Shown here piece by piece: positions 17,806 to 26,210 of a stretch of DNA of 64,000 nucleotides (the stretch's first letter is position 1; each line of letters opens with the position of its first letter). Made by a program: the position numbers and the translations under genes. The notes below the pieces were generated by a model. That model worked only from the letters and a program-made list of their open reading frames with translations, was not told where the DNA came from and searched no databases. Source of the DNA: Streptomyces violascens (lineage in GTDB: Bacteria; Actinomycetota; Actinomycetes; Streptomycetales; Streptomycetaceae); contig NZ_BMUA01000029.1 of the NCBI RefSeq assembly GCF_014649955.1, positions 1 to 64,000 of the forward strand. The letters are read 5' to 3'.

Positions 17806-17952
17806 CTCCGACCCTCCACTCACGGCGACGCAGCCGGCAGCGCGGCAGCGGAGGCGATGCGGACATACGCGGCGCCGGTCCTCTCCGGCGGCGGGCCGAC
17901 GACGCCGTGGGGTCCGGCAGTTCGCTGCAAGACCCCACACCGGGGGCGAGTC

Positions 17953-18228
17953 TCAGGCCGCTCGTGGCAGGTCGGGAGCAGTCGGCGCATGCTGCTCCTG
18001 CCTCACCGCGCAGGTGACCTCCCAGGCCAGCTCGTACAACTCGGCGGCCGACCTGGCTCGATCAGGCGTGTAGTAGCCCATGCCCACCGGTGAGGAGCCG
18101 CGCTCCTGAGCCAGTTGAGCAAGTGCCGCATCCGCCTGCCGCACAAGCAGCCCCGGCAGGCTCGAGGTACGCCGCCGCTCCGCATCCCTGTAGCAGCTGG
18201 CCCGCTCTAGCAGACCCTGGCCAGCCAC
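17953..18228 (-). CDS. hypothetical protein, 91 aa
   Basis: Unrecognised. The GTG at 18228 lies inside the 3' end of the upstream minus-strand frame (18207-18383), so the two are coupled by overlap. The product is Arg- and Ala-rich in its first half and continues with YYTPDRARSAAELYELAWEV, which looks genuine. Confidence 0.5.
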   Translation of the reverse strand: MAGQGLLERASCYRDAERRRTSSLPGLLVRQADAALAQLAQERGSSPVGMGYYTPDRARSAAELYELAWEVTCAVRQEQHAPTAPDLPRAA

Positions 18229-18383
18229 GGCGCCACACCCTTCCCCATCGACGTCCCGACCCGGTCACGAACTTCCTCGTCAATGTCGTCCGGTACGACG
18301 TTCTGCAGGTTCGCGGGATCGTCGTCGATCAGCCACTCGAGGAACTCGAGGCGGTACCACCAACTGCCCGGGGCCAGTCCCAA
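18207..18383 (-). CDS. small protein, 58 aa, preceded by an in-frame TAG
   Basis: The frame encodes SWWYRLEFLEWLIDDDPANL followed by an acidic helix (DDIDEEVRDRVG), clearly protein-like. The only conventional start within the open stretch is the TTG at 18383, which directly follows an in-frame TAG (18386-18384). Ignoring that TAG, the frame continues 11 codons up to an ATG at 18419 (MTSAELRPSRV). Neither start has a strong ribosome-binding site. It ends in TAG at 18207-18209. Either the gene starts with TTG, or the TAG is read through, or the gene is broken. Confidence 0.45.
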   Translation of the reverse strand: MGLAPGSWWYRLEFLEWLIDDDPANLQNVVPDDIDEEVRDRVGTSMGKGVAPWLARVC

Positions 18384-18589
18384 CTACACGCGAGAGGGAC
18401 GGAGTTCAGCCGACGTCATTCGCTCGTGGTCAGGCGCGCCGGGCGGGCTGGCGTGGTTCTGATTGGTCATGCGCGCTCGCCCGCCACGCTGTACGAGCTG
18501 ACGTCCACATCCCGTCGGATCCGATGGCGGTTGACGGCAGGGTTAGATGACAGACGGGGTCCGATGACGCGGCAGAAGCAAGGAGCGAC

Positions 18590-18679
18590 GTGGCCAATCT
18601 GGTCTCCATGCGGGTGTCGACCGACCAGCAGTCGACCGACCGCCAGAACCTCGTTCTGGGCGAAGACGTGGCTTTCTGA
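18590..18679 (+). pseudogene. N-terminal fragment of a serine recombinase
   Basis: The 29-codon frame contains MRVSTDQQSTDRQNLVL, the signature of the N-terminal catalytic domain of resolvase/invertase proteins (consensus RVSTxxQ, the Ser being the nucleophile). The motif is directly followed by unrelated codons and a stop. The rest of the recombinase is absent, so this is a remnant. Confidence 0.6.
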
Positions 18680-18768
18680 GGTGAGAAAGGACGCGGCAGG
18701 CAGCCGTGTACCTGGCGCCGCTTCGTGAAGCGTCTGACAAGCAACGGATACTCGACCACACTTGCCAC

Positions 18769-19038
18769 ATGCCGACTGTCCAACTGCTCCTGATCCTCAT
18801 CATCTACGCCTCGCTCGGCATGGCAGTGGCCGCCTGGCGCAAACGTGGTCCCTCCGATCTACTCAAGCGTGTACTCAAGCATGCGCAGGACGACCCCGAC
18901 GCCCCGCCGGGAGTCGACACACTCCCAGCCCCTGTGATCGTGATGATGATCGCCATCCTTTTCGTCTTCGCTCTGGCCATCTGGCCCTACTTCTTCGGCC
19001 GGGAAATTCACCGCCGTCTCCGTCTCCACAAGTCCTGA
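18769..19038 (+). CDS. small membrane protein with two transmembrane segments, 89 aa
   Basis: Starts MPTVQLLLILIIYASLGMAV, an uncleaved N-terminal transmembrane helix. A hydrophilic loop of about 35 residues follows, then a second helix (VIVMMIAILFVFALAIWPYF) and a basic tail. By the positive-inside rule both ends are probably cytoplasmic. Function unknown. Confidence 0.65.
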   Translation: MPTVQLLLILIIYASLGMAVAAWRKRGPSDLLKRVLKHAQDDPDAPPGVDTLPAPVIVMMIAILFVFALAIWPYFFGREIHRRLRLHKS

Positions 19039-19294
19039 GCCTCACTGACTGCCACGACCCGCAGCGGCCCGAGGCAACGGCCCAGGCGCCGGGCACACCA
19101 TGGACACCACCGTCACAGTGAACCGGCGGGGCTTTGTGTTTCCTCGCCCTGGCCGGACCTAGACCCGTTGGGGGTGCTACGTGTCCCGTCATCGACGGTG
19201 AGTCGGGATACCAGAGGGCGAGGCGCAGGAGGAAGTGAAAGGTCGAGCGGACGGCAGCGCGGCGGGCGATCTCTTCCTCGGAGGGCTTGGAAAC

Positions 19295-19327
19295 GACGAG
19301 CCCCCCGGCCATGGCCGGGGGTCGTGG
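19295..19327. terminator. perfect palindrome hairpin downstream of the RNA repair operon
   Basis: CCCCCGGCCATGGCCGGGGG at 19301-19320 is a perfect 20-bp palindrome with further complementary ACGA/TCGT flanks. It lies about 110 bp beyond the minus-strand stop of the kinase-phosphatase gene and could end that transcript. 19039-19438 otherwise holds no supported gene. Confidence 0.55.
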
Positions 19328-19438
19328 AAGCAGGCCAGACCCAAAGGCCCGGGCTGCCCGCCAATTCTCGGACTGACTCCCCCCAAGCAGCACGCCACTT
19401 CGAGGACGCCCACTACCAGAGGGGCAGGTGGGGTGGTG

Positions 19439-20347
19439 TCAGAAGTCACCGTCAGCGACCTGAAGCACGGTCAACCCGATCCCCCGCCATGCCTTGACGA
19501 CCTGGCTGCGGTCATCGAGTACGCAGGTGACGTTGTAGGCGTCGCGTACGTGGGCGTCGAAGAGTTCGACCTTCACGACCGAGTCCTTGCGGGAGTCGCC
19601 GGTGGGCCGCATGAAGGGGCCGTCGTACGGGACGCCGATATGCTCGGTGAGCCATGCCTCGGTGGCGTTCCGGCAGCTGTCGGTACGACCCGAGAGGAAC
19701 ACGATGCGCTGGCCTGCCGAGTGCAGCGCCCGCACGACGCTGATGACCGGAGCGTTGGGAAGGTCCTGGTGTACCCGGGTCTCGTCGAAGGGGCTGCGGC
19801 CGTCCATCAGGGCGACGGTCCCGTCGATATCCACCAGGACGGCCTTGGGGCTGTCGGGCTTCGGCTCGTACTCGCGCCTCACCGGAGCGGCCGTACAACT
19901 CTCCTCCGGCAAGGGGAGCGGCGACGGCTTCCCCGCAAGGAAGCGCTGGTGCAGCCCGCGGATAGTGCCCTCCCCGACGGACGCATCACGGGCCACGTCG
20001 CGCTCCAGGCAGGTGTCCAGCGGCACGTGGGTGAAGTCGTGCACCTGGAGCTCGGCGCCGGCGCGGTCAGCGAGGCGGGCCAGGTCGCGGGCGACGCGCT
20101 GCGGCAGGTTGGTGTCGTCACAGACCACGTCGTAGCCCTGGCGGAGCAGCTTGAGGATCGTCGCGTCCCTGACCGCCATCACGCGCTTCTCGGTGACGCC
20201 CTTGATGTGCTCGCTGGAATCGAGCATGGCGCGCAGGTCGTCGCGGTTGACGCGCACCCGGTCCGCGCGGTTTTCGGCGGTCCAGGTGCGCGCCCAGGTG
20301 GTCTTGCCGCTGGCGGGCAGGCCGCGGGTGAAGTGCAGGGTGGGCAT
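19439..20347 (-). CDS. pnkP: T4-like polynucleotide kinase/phosphatase, 302 aa
   Basis: Bifunctional RNA end-healing enzyme: the kinase phosphorylates 5'-OH ends and the HAD phosphatase removes 3' or 2',3'-cyclic phosphate. The N-terminal kinase has the P-loop GLPASGKTT (about residues 8-16) and VNRDDLRAM, like the NRDD of T4 Pnkp. The C-terminal phosphatase has LVDIDGTVALM, FLSGRTD and DDRSQVVKAWRGIGLTVLQV ending VADGDF, closely matching the T4 Pnkp C-terminus. The length matches T4 Pnkp (301 aa). The ATG at 20347 overlaps the stop of the RNA ligase gene (TGATG), so the two are translationally coupled as one RNA repair operon. Confidence 0.92.
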   Translation of the reverse strand: MPTLHFTRGLPASGKTTWARTWTAENRADRVRVNRDDLRAMLDSSEHIKGVTEKRVMAVRDATILKLLRQGYDVVCDDTNLPQRVARDLARLADRAGAELQVHDFTHVPLDTCLERDVARDASVGEGTIRGLHQRFLAGKPSPLPLPEESCTAAPVRREYEPKPDSPKAVLVDIDGTVALMDGRSPFDETRVHQDLPNAPVISVVRALHSAGQRIVFLSGRTDSCRNATEAWLTEHIGVPYDGPFMRPTGDSRKDSVVKVELFDAHVRDAYNVTCVLDDRSQVVKAWRGIGLTVLQVADGDF

Positions 20348-21432
20348 CAGGAGTTGTCCTCGGTGGTGTTGACGGGCCGGACGTCGGCCTCGGGCCGCAG
20401 GGTGCGCCAAATCTTGTCGGAAGGGTCGCGGCCGTCCAGGAGCATGAACAGCCAGGCGCGCATCAGCGAGCGTCCGGCGAGCACGGCGTAGTCCTTGCGC
20501 GTCCATCCCCTCGGCAGGCCGTCGAGGATGCGCTGGTGCTCCGCGCGGGCCTCGGCGAGGATCGCGTCGCGCTGCCTGGTCAGGTCAGCCGCAACGTCCT
20601 TGACCCAGTCGTGGAACTCGTCAGGCAGGCCGTCCCAGATCTCCGCAACGCTGTCACCCGCACCGAGCCGCTCCCAGACCGCGCGGGCGTTGAGCCCGGT
20701 GATGATCCGGTGCAGTGCCACGTAGTCGTCCTGCTTGACCTTGATCATGGTGTGGTCGCGGCCGGGGAAGCGCAGCACGAAGCCCTCGGCGCCGGGGCGC
20801 GGCGACGCGGCCAGGGCGTCGGCGAGCGTGTTGAAGGCGAAGGTGTCGACGCGGGGGCCGTCCCATGGCAGCTCGTCAGCGGGCAGCGGGGCGCCGGTGG
20901 CGATGTCGACGCCGCCGAGCAGCACCAGGTCGTCCAGGGGGCCGTAGTCGCAGACGATCCGGTTCTCCGGGAAGATGATCTCGAAGAGGTAGGTGACGCC
21001 GGGCTTGATCGACGCGGTGTCCGCGTAGCGCTCCTGCCAGACCTTTGTCGCGTGAACCGCCTGGTCGGAAGCGAACGAGCCCCGAGTCGCGATCGCGTAG
21101 CCGCCGTCGGCGACGGGGTAGAGGATGCCGAGCGAGCCGTCCAGCTTGTCGGTCACCACGACCGGGTCGTCAAGGCCGAAGGTGCTCTCGGGGTACTCGG
21201 AGTAGTTAAAGAACTTCGCGTACGGCCGGGCAAGGACCCGTCCCTGGTCGTCGATGACCAGCCCGCGGCACTGCCGGGTGACCTCGGTCCACTCTCGCTC
21301 GAACTGGGCCTTCTCCGTGTAGTTGAGGATGCGAAGCGGCAGGGTCGGGTGCAGCTGCTCACGGACGTAGCCAGCATCGAGGCTGCGCGCGAGAAGAGCA
21401 GGGTCGAGAAGGTCACCTATGTGGGAATGCAT
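20347..21432 (-). CDS. rnlA: Rnl1-family RNA ligase, 361 aa
   Basis: ATP-dependent RNA ligase that seals 3'-OH and 5'-phosphate ends, as T4 RNA ligase 1 does on broken tRNA. Visible motifs: I (nucleophile Lys) DKLDGSLG; III-like ATRGSFASDQ; IIIa YLFEIIFPENRIVCDY; IV EGFVLRFPG; V MIKVKQDDYVALH. Length is close to T4 Rnl1 (374 aa). The ATG at 21432 follows GGAGAGGCA. The open frame upstream has no homology and is excluded. The ligase is coupled to the downstream kinase-phosphatase. Together they would restore tRNAs cut by anticodon nucleases. No PrrC-type nuclease is present here, so the target may be a host defence. The tRNA array 20 kb away fits the same job. Confidence 0.92.
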   Translation of the reverse strand: MHSHIGDLLDPALLARSLDAGYVREQLHPTLPLRILNYTEKAQFEREWTEVTRQCRGLVIDDQGRVLARPYAKFFNYSEYPESTFGLDDPVVVTDKLDGSLGILYPVADGGYAIATRGSFASDQAVHATKVWQERYADTASIKPGVTYLFEIIFPENRIVCDYGPLDDLVLLGGVDIATGAPLPADELPWDGPRVDTFAFNTLADALAASPRPGAEGFVLRFPGRDHTMIKVKQDDYVALHRIITGLNARAVWERLGAGDSVAEIWDGLPDEFHDWVKDVAADLTRQRDAILAEARAEHQRILDGLPRGWTRKDYAVLAGRSLMRAWLFMLLDGRDPSDKIWRTLRPEADVRPVNTTEDNS

Positions 21433-21597
21433 TGCCTCTCCTGAGCTGGGGCGGAATGAACGATCATGCACATGCGGCGGCGCTTGGCACCTGCGGATTT
21501 CTCGGGGCGGGAGCGCCCGTGTGAGCTGTTCAGCCGTCCGGCACGGGGCCTTCCGGCCCTCGTACGGAAACGGGGATCGCAGGCGGCGCGCGGGCAC

Positions 21598-21705
21598 TTA
21601 GTGGGCAGGAGCCAGCGAGTACAGGTCGCCCGGCCCTTTGACCCAGGCAACGCCCGCCGCAACCAGCACCAAAACCATGAGCGCGAAGAACAAGGACGAC
21701 TTCAC
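21598..21705 (-). CDS. 35-residue single-transmembrane peptide
   Basis: The promoter at 21752-21792 points at this frame. Of the possible starts, the GTG at 21705 lies downstream of the -10 and has AGGGG at the right distance. The peptide begins VKSSLFFALMVLVLVAAGVA, one transmembrane helix, then a short polar tail (WVKGPGDLYSLAPAH). Size and topology resemble small membrane toxins or stress peptides, but there is no sequence family I recognise and no antisense RNA is evident. Confidence 0.5.
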   Translation of the reverse strand: MKSSLFFALMVLVLVAAGVAWVKGPGDLYSLAPAH

Positions 21706-21751
21706 GAAACCCCTGAGATTGGCATAGCGCTCTCCCGAACACCTAATCACT

Positions 21752-21792
21752 ACTATACCCGTAAAGGGGGTGTCCGTCAAATTTATAGGGCA
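21752..21792 (-). promoter_or_regulatory. shared-type promoter P7
   Basis: Reading the minus strand: GCCCTATAAAT, then TTGACG (21780-21775), 17 bp, then TATAGT (21757-21752). The upstream GCCCTATAAA is a diverged form of the GACCCTTTTAA box of the other six promoters. It drives the 35-residue peptide. Confidence 0.75.
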
Positions 21793-21989
21793 GACGCTTC
21801 TGGCGGGATCGCCTCATGCGCGGGTGCGGTGGGTCACCGCGATGCCCTGGAACCTCCGCCAACCGTCATAACCCGGCGGAATGCAGGGATGGTTGTCGAG
21901 CATCGGGCGGAGGATCGCGTTCGGCCTACCGAGCGTCGCGTCGGAGAAAACCAGCTTTCTGGCCGCACACGAGGGGCGGGACGTCGCAC

Positions 21990-22090
21990 TGGCGGAGCGG
22001 ACTCGGACGTTCGGTGAACACCAGCGAACATCGCCGAAGGTTGCCGACCCCTGGGGCAGCCCAGCCGGCCGCCCCACGACCACGCCGGAT
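21990..22090. repeat. CGAAC phased-repeat element, copy 3
   Basis: TGAAC at 22015, CGAAC at 22025, CGAAG at 22035 and CGACC at 22045 keep the 10-bp period with two diverged words. GCCCCACGACCACG downstream corresponds to the GTACGACCA flank of the other copies. 21793-22318 contains no other supported feature. Confidence 0.65.
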
Positions 22091-22318
22091 AACTCCTGAC
22101 ACGCCTGGACAACTCCCCTACCAGCAGCGACAGAAGAGCCACGGCGCAGCGCTCCCGGCTGGTGGAAGGGCAGCGAGGGCGCAGCGGGAACCTTCCCGCG
22201 AGGGCGCTGGCAGAGCCGGAAGCGGGCACGGCGCCCGAGGGGAGGCCCAGCGTCATGCCCGCCTCCCGGGTTTCGCAAGGTCAACAGGGAGACACCACGC
22301 GGCCTGGCCGGCGGCTGG

Positions 22319-23182
22319 TCAGGCCGCGTGCCCGCACTCCGTGTGCGTGTACGACCTGTGCCCGTACACCGAACGGGCGTCGCCGGTGAAGGGCTTGAGC
22401 AGACCGCGCGGGACCGGGCTGTTCACCCCGTCGTCCGGCTCGAATGCGGTCACGACGACGTTCTCGTGCCCCAGCGCGCACCGAAGGCGGCGGTGGTGGC
22501 GGTCCGCCTCATCGGCATCCTCCAGCGGGCCGGTCTTAGTCCATTGGGTGTCGCGGGAGGGCGGCCGGCCGTCATCTGTCCAGTACACGCAGGGGACCGA
22601 CAGCAGCTGGCGCACCTGGCGCAGGCCGTCCGCGAACTCCTTCTCGCTCAGGCTCAGATAGGACAGCTCCCCCAGGTACCAGGCCAGCGCGGCCGTTCCG
22701 CCAGCCTCGAACCGCCAGTGCAGGTACGCCGCCTGGTTCTGCATCCGGCGCCGGGGGACGCGCAGTGCCGCCTCCATCGACCCCAGCCAGCTGTTGCAGC
22801 TCCGGCACAACACGCCGCGCACCCGACCCATCCCCGCGTCGTGGTCGACGGCGGCCGACGGCCTGCGCCCGCACAACTCGCAGTCGGGGCGCTGCCGAAG
22901 CAGCCGGGCCCGCTCAGCGTTCGACATCCGGGCGTACACCAACTGCGGGTCGCGTCGGGTCTGCCACTGCTCGGCCGGCACTACCGGGACCGGGACCGCT
23001 CGGGCCCGGTGCGGCGCGGGAAACGGGCGGGGCTCGTCCGTCGTGCTCGCCAGGCGCCCGCCGACCAGGGCGCCGGCACTGAGCGGGCGCTCGATGGGCT
23101 CAGGGCGTACCGGGGCGTCGGCAGGGGCGCCTGTGCGGCGCAGCCTTGCCAGTACGGCCATCAGCCATGCCCACCCGGTCAT
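22319..23182 (-). CDS. endonuclease VII-like HNH protein, 287 aa
   Basis: The middle of the protein carries CELCGRRP..AVDHDAGMGRVRGVLCRSCNSWLGSME (two parts: CELCGRRP and VDHDAGMGRVRGVLCRSCNS), the treble-clef zinc and DHD pattern of the recombination endonuclease VII family (T4 gp49 type). These proteins cut branched DNA in phages, and many plasmid and phage relatives act as HNH nucleases. The N-terminal 100 residues are Pro/Arg-rich. The C-terminal 140 are a separate unrecognised domain with aromatic residues (YLHWRFEAGG). Fusion to this C-terminal region is not typical of the short phage enzymes. Confidence 0.75.
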   Translation of the reverse strand: MTGWAWLMAVLARLRRTGAPADAPVRPEPIERPLSAGALVGGRLASTTDEPRPFPAPHRARAVPVPVVPAEQWQTRRDPQLVYARMSNAERARLLRQRPDCELCGRRPSAAVDHDAGMGRVRGVLCRSCNSWLGSMEAALRVPRRRMQNQAAYLHWRFEAGGTAALAWYLGELSYLSLSEKEFADGLRQVRQLLSVPCVYWTDDGRPPSRDTQWTKTGPLEDADEADRHHRRLRCALGHENVVVTAFEPDDGVNSPVPRGLLKPFTGDARSVYGHRSYTHTECGHAA

Positions 23183-23410
23183 CGCCGTCTCCTTCCGGCC
23201 CGTGCACCGCCGGCTGCAGGAGGGCGCCGCCGGCCATGCCCATCATCTGCCCGGGCCGATGGGCCGGGCTACCACCGGGCCGCTCCGCTCACGGGGCGGG
23301 CTTCCTACCGGGGCGGGGTGTGCTCTGCCGACATGTCTGCGGAAGGGCGGAGGCGCCCGTACCTGCACGTTGATCCTGCCGAGGACCGCAGGACCCCACT
23401 CCCGGCTCGG

Positions 23411-23725
23411 TCAGGCGTCGGCTGCGGGTTCCGTCTCCTGGCGAAGCCGGTACACCCGGCCGTTGATGCACAGCACGGGAGCGGAAGCGGGATCACAACT
23501 GGCGGACGCGGCGAACATGTCCCCGGCCGCCTGGACCATCGCCTTCAGCTCGGGCCGGCGGCTGCCCAGGACGTAGAGATGGTGGGCCATGGCGCGCGCC
23601 GCCGACTTGCGCGCGCGATGCCGCAGCACGACCACTGGTGCCGACAGGGCGTCGCCGGCCGTCTCCTGGCCCTCGAAGACCAGGCGGGCGGGAACGCTCT
23701 CCGCGACCCAGACCGATGTGTTCAT
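23411..23725 (-). CDS. hypothetical protein, 104 aa
   Basis: Unrecognised. Starts MNTSVWVAESVPARLVFEGQ with a strand-rich N-terminus and a basic helix (RHRARKSAARAMAHHLY). Two Cys near the end (SASCDPASAPVLCING). No membrane segment. Confidence 0.65.
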   Translation of the reverse strand: MNTSVWVAESVPARLVFEGQETAGDALSAPVVVLRHRARKSAARAMAHHLYVLGSRRPELKAMVQAAGDMFAASASCDPASAPVLCINGRVYRLRQETEPAADA

Positions 23726-23934
23726 GGAACTCCCCCTAGTGTGCGGTGCGGACCTCGTGCGGGCCTGAATGGTGCGCGGGCGTGGCTCAGGGCTGGTGAT
23801 GGGCAGATGCGAGGGTGCGCCGCCGGATGGCGGGCCTCGTCGTCGGGGCCTGGCCGGCCAGTTCGGCCGTCGCCCCTCGGCCGGGACGCGTGCGGAGGCG
23901 CAGAGCCCCGTCGGCGGCGGCCCTGGACGCCCCG

Positions 23935-24264
23935 CTAACGAACGGGCTCCGACATCTGCCTCATCGACGCCCAGAAGCGTTCCGGGGAGTTGGCAAGGAC
24001 CCCACGCGGGTGCCCGAGCAACTGCTCTACGTCGCTTGCCACGCGGAGCCGCTGCTCCTCGTCGGTCCAGTGCTCGGCGAACTGAAGGCAGTCGGCAAGC
24101 ATCAGCTCCAAGGACTCCACGATCTGGTCCAGGTCCTGCGCATCCAGCCCGGACGCCTCCTTACGCTCTGCCTTGAACGACTCGATCGACGCCTCAATCT
24201 CGCGAACCACGGAGCGAACGCACTCGCTCTTCGAGAACGTGGCCATGCGGGACTCTCGATTCAT
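23935..24264 (-). CDS. hypothetical helical protein, 109 aa
   Basis: Unrecognised. ATG at 24264 after GGAGGAGCTGT; an upstream ATG at 24306 would be nearly leaderless relative to promoter P6. Helical and charged (VVREIEASIESFKAERKEAS, LDQIVESLELMLADCLQFAE), possibly a small four-helix protein. Driven by the shared-type promoter P6, so it belongs to the same putative regulon as the tRNA array. Confidence 0.7.
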   Translation of the reverse strand: MNRESRMATFSKSECVRSVVREIEASIESFKAERKEASGLDAQDLDQIVESLELMLADCLQFAEHWTDEEQRLRVASDVEQLLGHPRGVLANSPERFWASMRQMSEPVR

Positions 24265-24313
24265 ACAGCTCCTCCACGGGGCGAACGGTGCACTTGCATC
24301 ACTCATATTCACT

Positions 24314-24354
24314 AATGTACTCCGTACCGCATCATGAGGCAACTTTTAAGGGTC
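24314..24354 (-). promoter_or_regulatory. shared-type promoter P6
   Basis: Minus strand: GACCCTTA (24354-24347), TTGCCT (24342-24337), 17 bp, TACATT (24319-24314). Same design as the other six, with a weaker -35. Start expected near 24307. 24355-24887 upstream is GC-rich spacer without a supported gene. Confidence 0.75.
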
Positions 24355-24887
24355 GCCATAGGTGGTCGGACCCCGCCCCGTAGTCCCGGGCATGGACGAG
24401 CGCCCTCCGCGGACTGACAGCCAGCAGCAGCGCGCCCTCAACCGCCCGATCCCTACCACTGCACCGCGCGCCCACGGGGCCAGCAGCGGCCGCGGAGTCC
24501 GTGCCCGCGGTGCTGCCGGGTGAGTGGGCGGCCAGGTGCGAAGCGAGCAGCGGGCGCCCAGCGGTGCGTCGAGCCGGCGCCGGAGCGGGGCCAGGTCGGG
24601 TGGCTGGGCGCGGCGTTCGGCCACACGGATGAACACGCTCAGAATCGTCCGCCTTTCGAGGTAGACGACGATGAACTCGCGCAGCAGTCGGCTTACAGTT
24701 CAGGCGGCCAGCCACGTACGCCACCTCGTCACCGCAGCCTCTACCACGCCCACGCCCTGGTGGAGGGGTGACCAAGGCGCCCCCCGGGTCAACTCCCGGG
24801 CAAGTGCCCGTGTCCCCATCTGCCAGGCCTCAACGGCCGTATTGACCTTCCGAGCGGGAGGGCGTGGATCCCGTCAGGGAGGCCCTC

Positions 24888-25910
24888 ATGGCCAAAGATC
24901 GATCGAGCGCCCAAGTCGCCCGGATCCGCACCCAGATGGACCGCAGCGGACAGAACTTCCGTGCCGCACGAGCAGCAGTGCTGAAAGCACGATCGCAGGG
25001 ATCACACTCTGCATTGCAGGCAACCGTCATCGTGATGACCTGCGGAGGGGCCAACGACGCGACCGGCACGGCTCTCAATCTCGGCGCGGTGTGGGCGCAA
25101 GAGGGGCAACGAGTCCTGGTCATCCGGGAGGATGATGCTCTCCATCCCTTCGCACCCCCGCGGCGGCTGCCGCAGCCGGCTCCCGAACTCCCGTTCAGCC
25201 CGCCCCTAACGATGGACGCCGTCGCCCCGGGCGTCCTGGCCGAGCTGGTGGTCCAAGACGACTTCGCCGTCGCCAAGAGCGGAACGGCTATGCACCAAGC
25301 TCTGGTACGGGCACGCCCGCAATACGACTCCATCCTCGTCGTCCAGGAGGATTGGTCAGCCTCGATCGATGACCTCGCCGACGCTGCCGTCGCCATCACC
25401 CGCCGCGCTCCGGTCCCATGGAGCACACGCCACTATGTACTCCAGCAAGGCGTCAAGAAAGCCCATGAGCATCTCTACTCTCCCGCCCAGGCGGCCGTGC
25501 TCGTCGTCGATCAGTATCGGTTTCAACTGCAAGAGACTCGCCACCTGTTGACACCCTTGCTGGGCCTGCTGCTGTCGGGACCGGATCACCCCGACGGTGA
25601 CCTGCCGAGCCGGTCATTCCAACGAGCAGTGCTCAAAGAGATGGTGGCCTTGGGGTGGCCGGTGCTGGCATCGGTGCCTGACATCCGACTCGGCCTCTAC
25701 CCCAGACCACAAGGATCCGGCATGGACAAGCGGTGGCCGCTCCTCACAGTGGCAGAGCCATCTTCGCCCGCAGCCACGTCCCTGCGCCGAGCGGCGCGCT
25801 CGCTTCGAAAGGCAGCTGACAAAGCAACAGGTCGCCCGAACCAGAGATCGTCGTCCGCGTACGCAGCGGGGCGCCCCGGCCAGCAGGTCCCAGGGGCGGC
25901 GCCCGAATAA
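24888..25910 (+). CDS. ParA/MinD-like protein with a lost Walker lysine, 340 aa
   Basis: The ATG at 24888 follows GGGAGG. After about 45 residues comes VIVMTCGGANDATGTALNLG then VWAQEGQRVLVIREDD. This lines up with the start of ParA-type ATPases (KGGVGKTTtalNLAa..LA..GkrVLliD.D), but the Walker A lysines are replaced by C and A/D. Later segments (YDSILVVQEDW, AAVLVVDQYRF, GWPVLASVPDIRLGL) keep the order of ParA strands. It may be a nucleotide-independent relative or pseudo-ATPase acting in partition or positioning. The last 60 residues are basic. It ends in TAA with a strong hairpin 27 bp later. No parB is adjacent. Confidence 0.55.
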   Translation: MAKDRSSAQVARIRTQMDRSGQNFRAARAAVLKARSQGSHSALQATVIVMTCGGANDATGTALNLGAVWAQEGQRVLVIREDDALHPFAPPRRLPQPAPELPFSPPLTMDAVAPGVLAELVVQDDFAVAKSGTAMHQALVRARPQYDSILVVQEDWSASIDDLADAAVAITRRAPVPWSTRHYVLQQGVKKAHEHLYSPAQAAVLVVDQYRFQLQETRHLLTPLLGLLLSGPDHPDGDLPSRSFQRAVLKEMVALGWPVLASVPDIRLGLYPRPQGSGMDKRWPLLTVAEPSSPAATSLRRAARSLRKAADKATGRPNQRSSSAYAAGRPGQQVPGAAPE

Positions 25911-25936
25911 GGGTCGAGCCGCGGATGTGCGCTCGG

Positions 25937-25972
25937 CTTCCCGTTACGCACCACAATGTGCGTAACGGGAAG
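25937..25972. terminator. 15-bp perfect hairpin terminator
   Basis: CTTCCCGTTACGCAC (25937-25951) pairs perfectly with GTGCGTAACGGGAAG (25958-25972) around CACAAT, just after the TAA of the ParA-like gene. 25973-26210 contains no firmly supported gene. Confidence 0.8.
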
Positions 25973-26210
25973 TCTGAAACCGGACAGGGCTGCTCACCCC
26001 ATGCCTGGGGTGTTCATGCAGGCAAGCGCAAGCCGGAGCCGCGAGGCGGGGTTGCGCGGGCTACACGAGCTCAGCCTCGCCACCGCCTCTGCCGTGGCGT
26101 TGATAGGGCTCCTCGGCGCCGCGCTGACACGCTCACCTCCACCACGTCCGGTAAAGCCCATGCGGGGCCGGTTAGTCGAGGTCACTCAGCCGGTGGGGCG
26201 GGATGTCGCT

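Noticed and set aside
18590..18679. functional resolvase at this position
   Set aside because: Only the first motif of the catalytic domain is present before a stop; no DNA-binding domain follows.
19235..20491. 418-codon plus-strand frame over the PNKP gene
   Set aside because: Antisense shadow; the minus strand has unmistakable kinase and HAD motifs.
21834..21921. 29-codon minus-strand frame MLDNHPCIPPGYDGWRRF
   Set aside because: Looks protein-like, but has no ribosome site, and its neighbours give no support.
22328..23938. 536-codon plus-strand frame over the endonuclease VII-like gene
   Set aside because: Arg/Ala/Pro-rich shadow of the minus-strand protein with no domain of its own.
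25956..26200. plus-strand frame with a hydrophobic stretch (LSLATASAVALIGLLGAALT)
   Set aside because: Possible membrane peptide, but the frame runs on antisense into the 26211 gene and lacks a ribosome site; the start lies within the terminator of the ParA-like gene.
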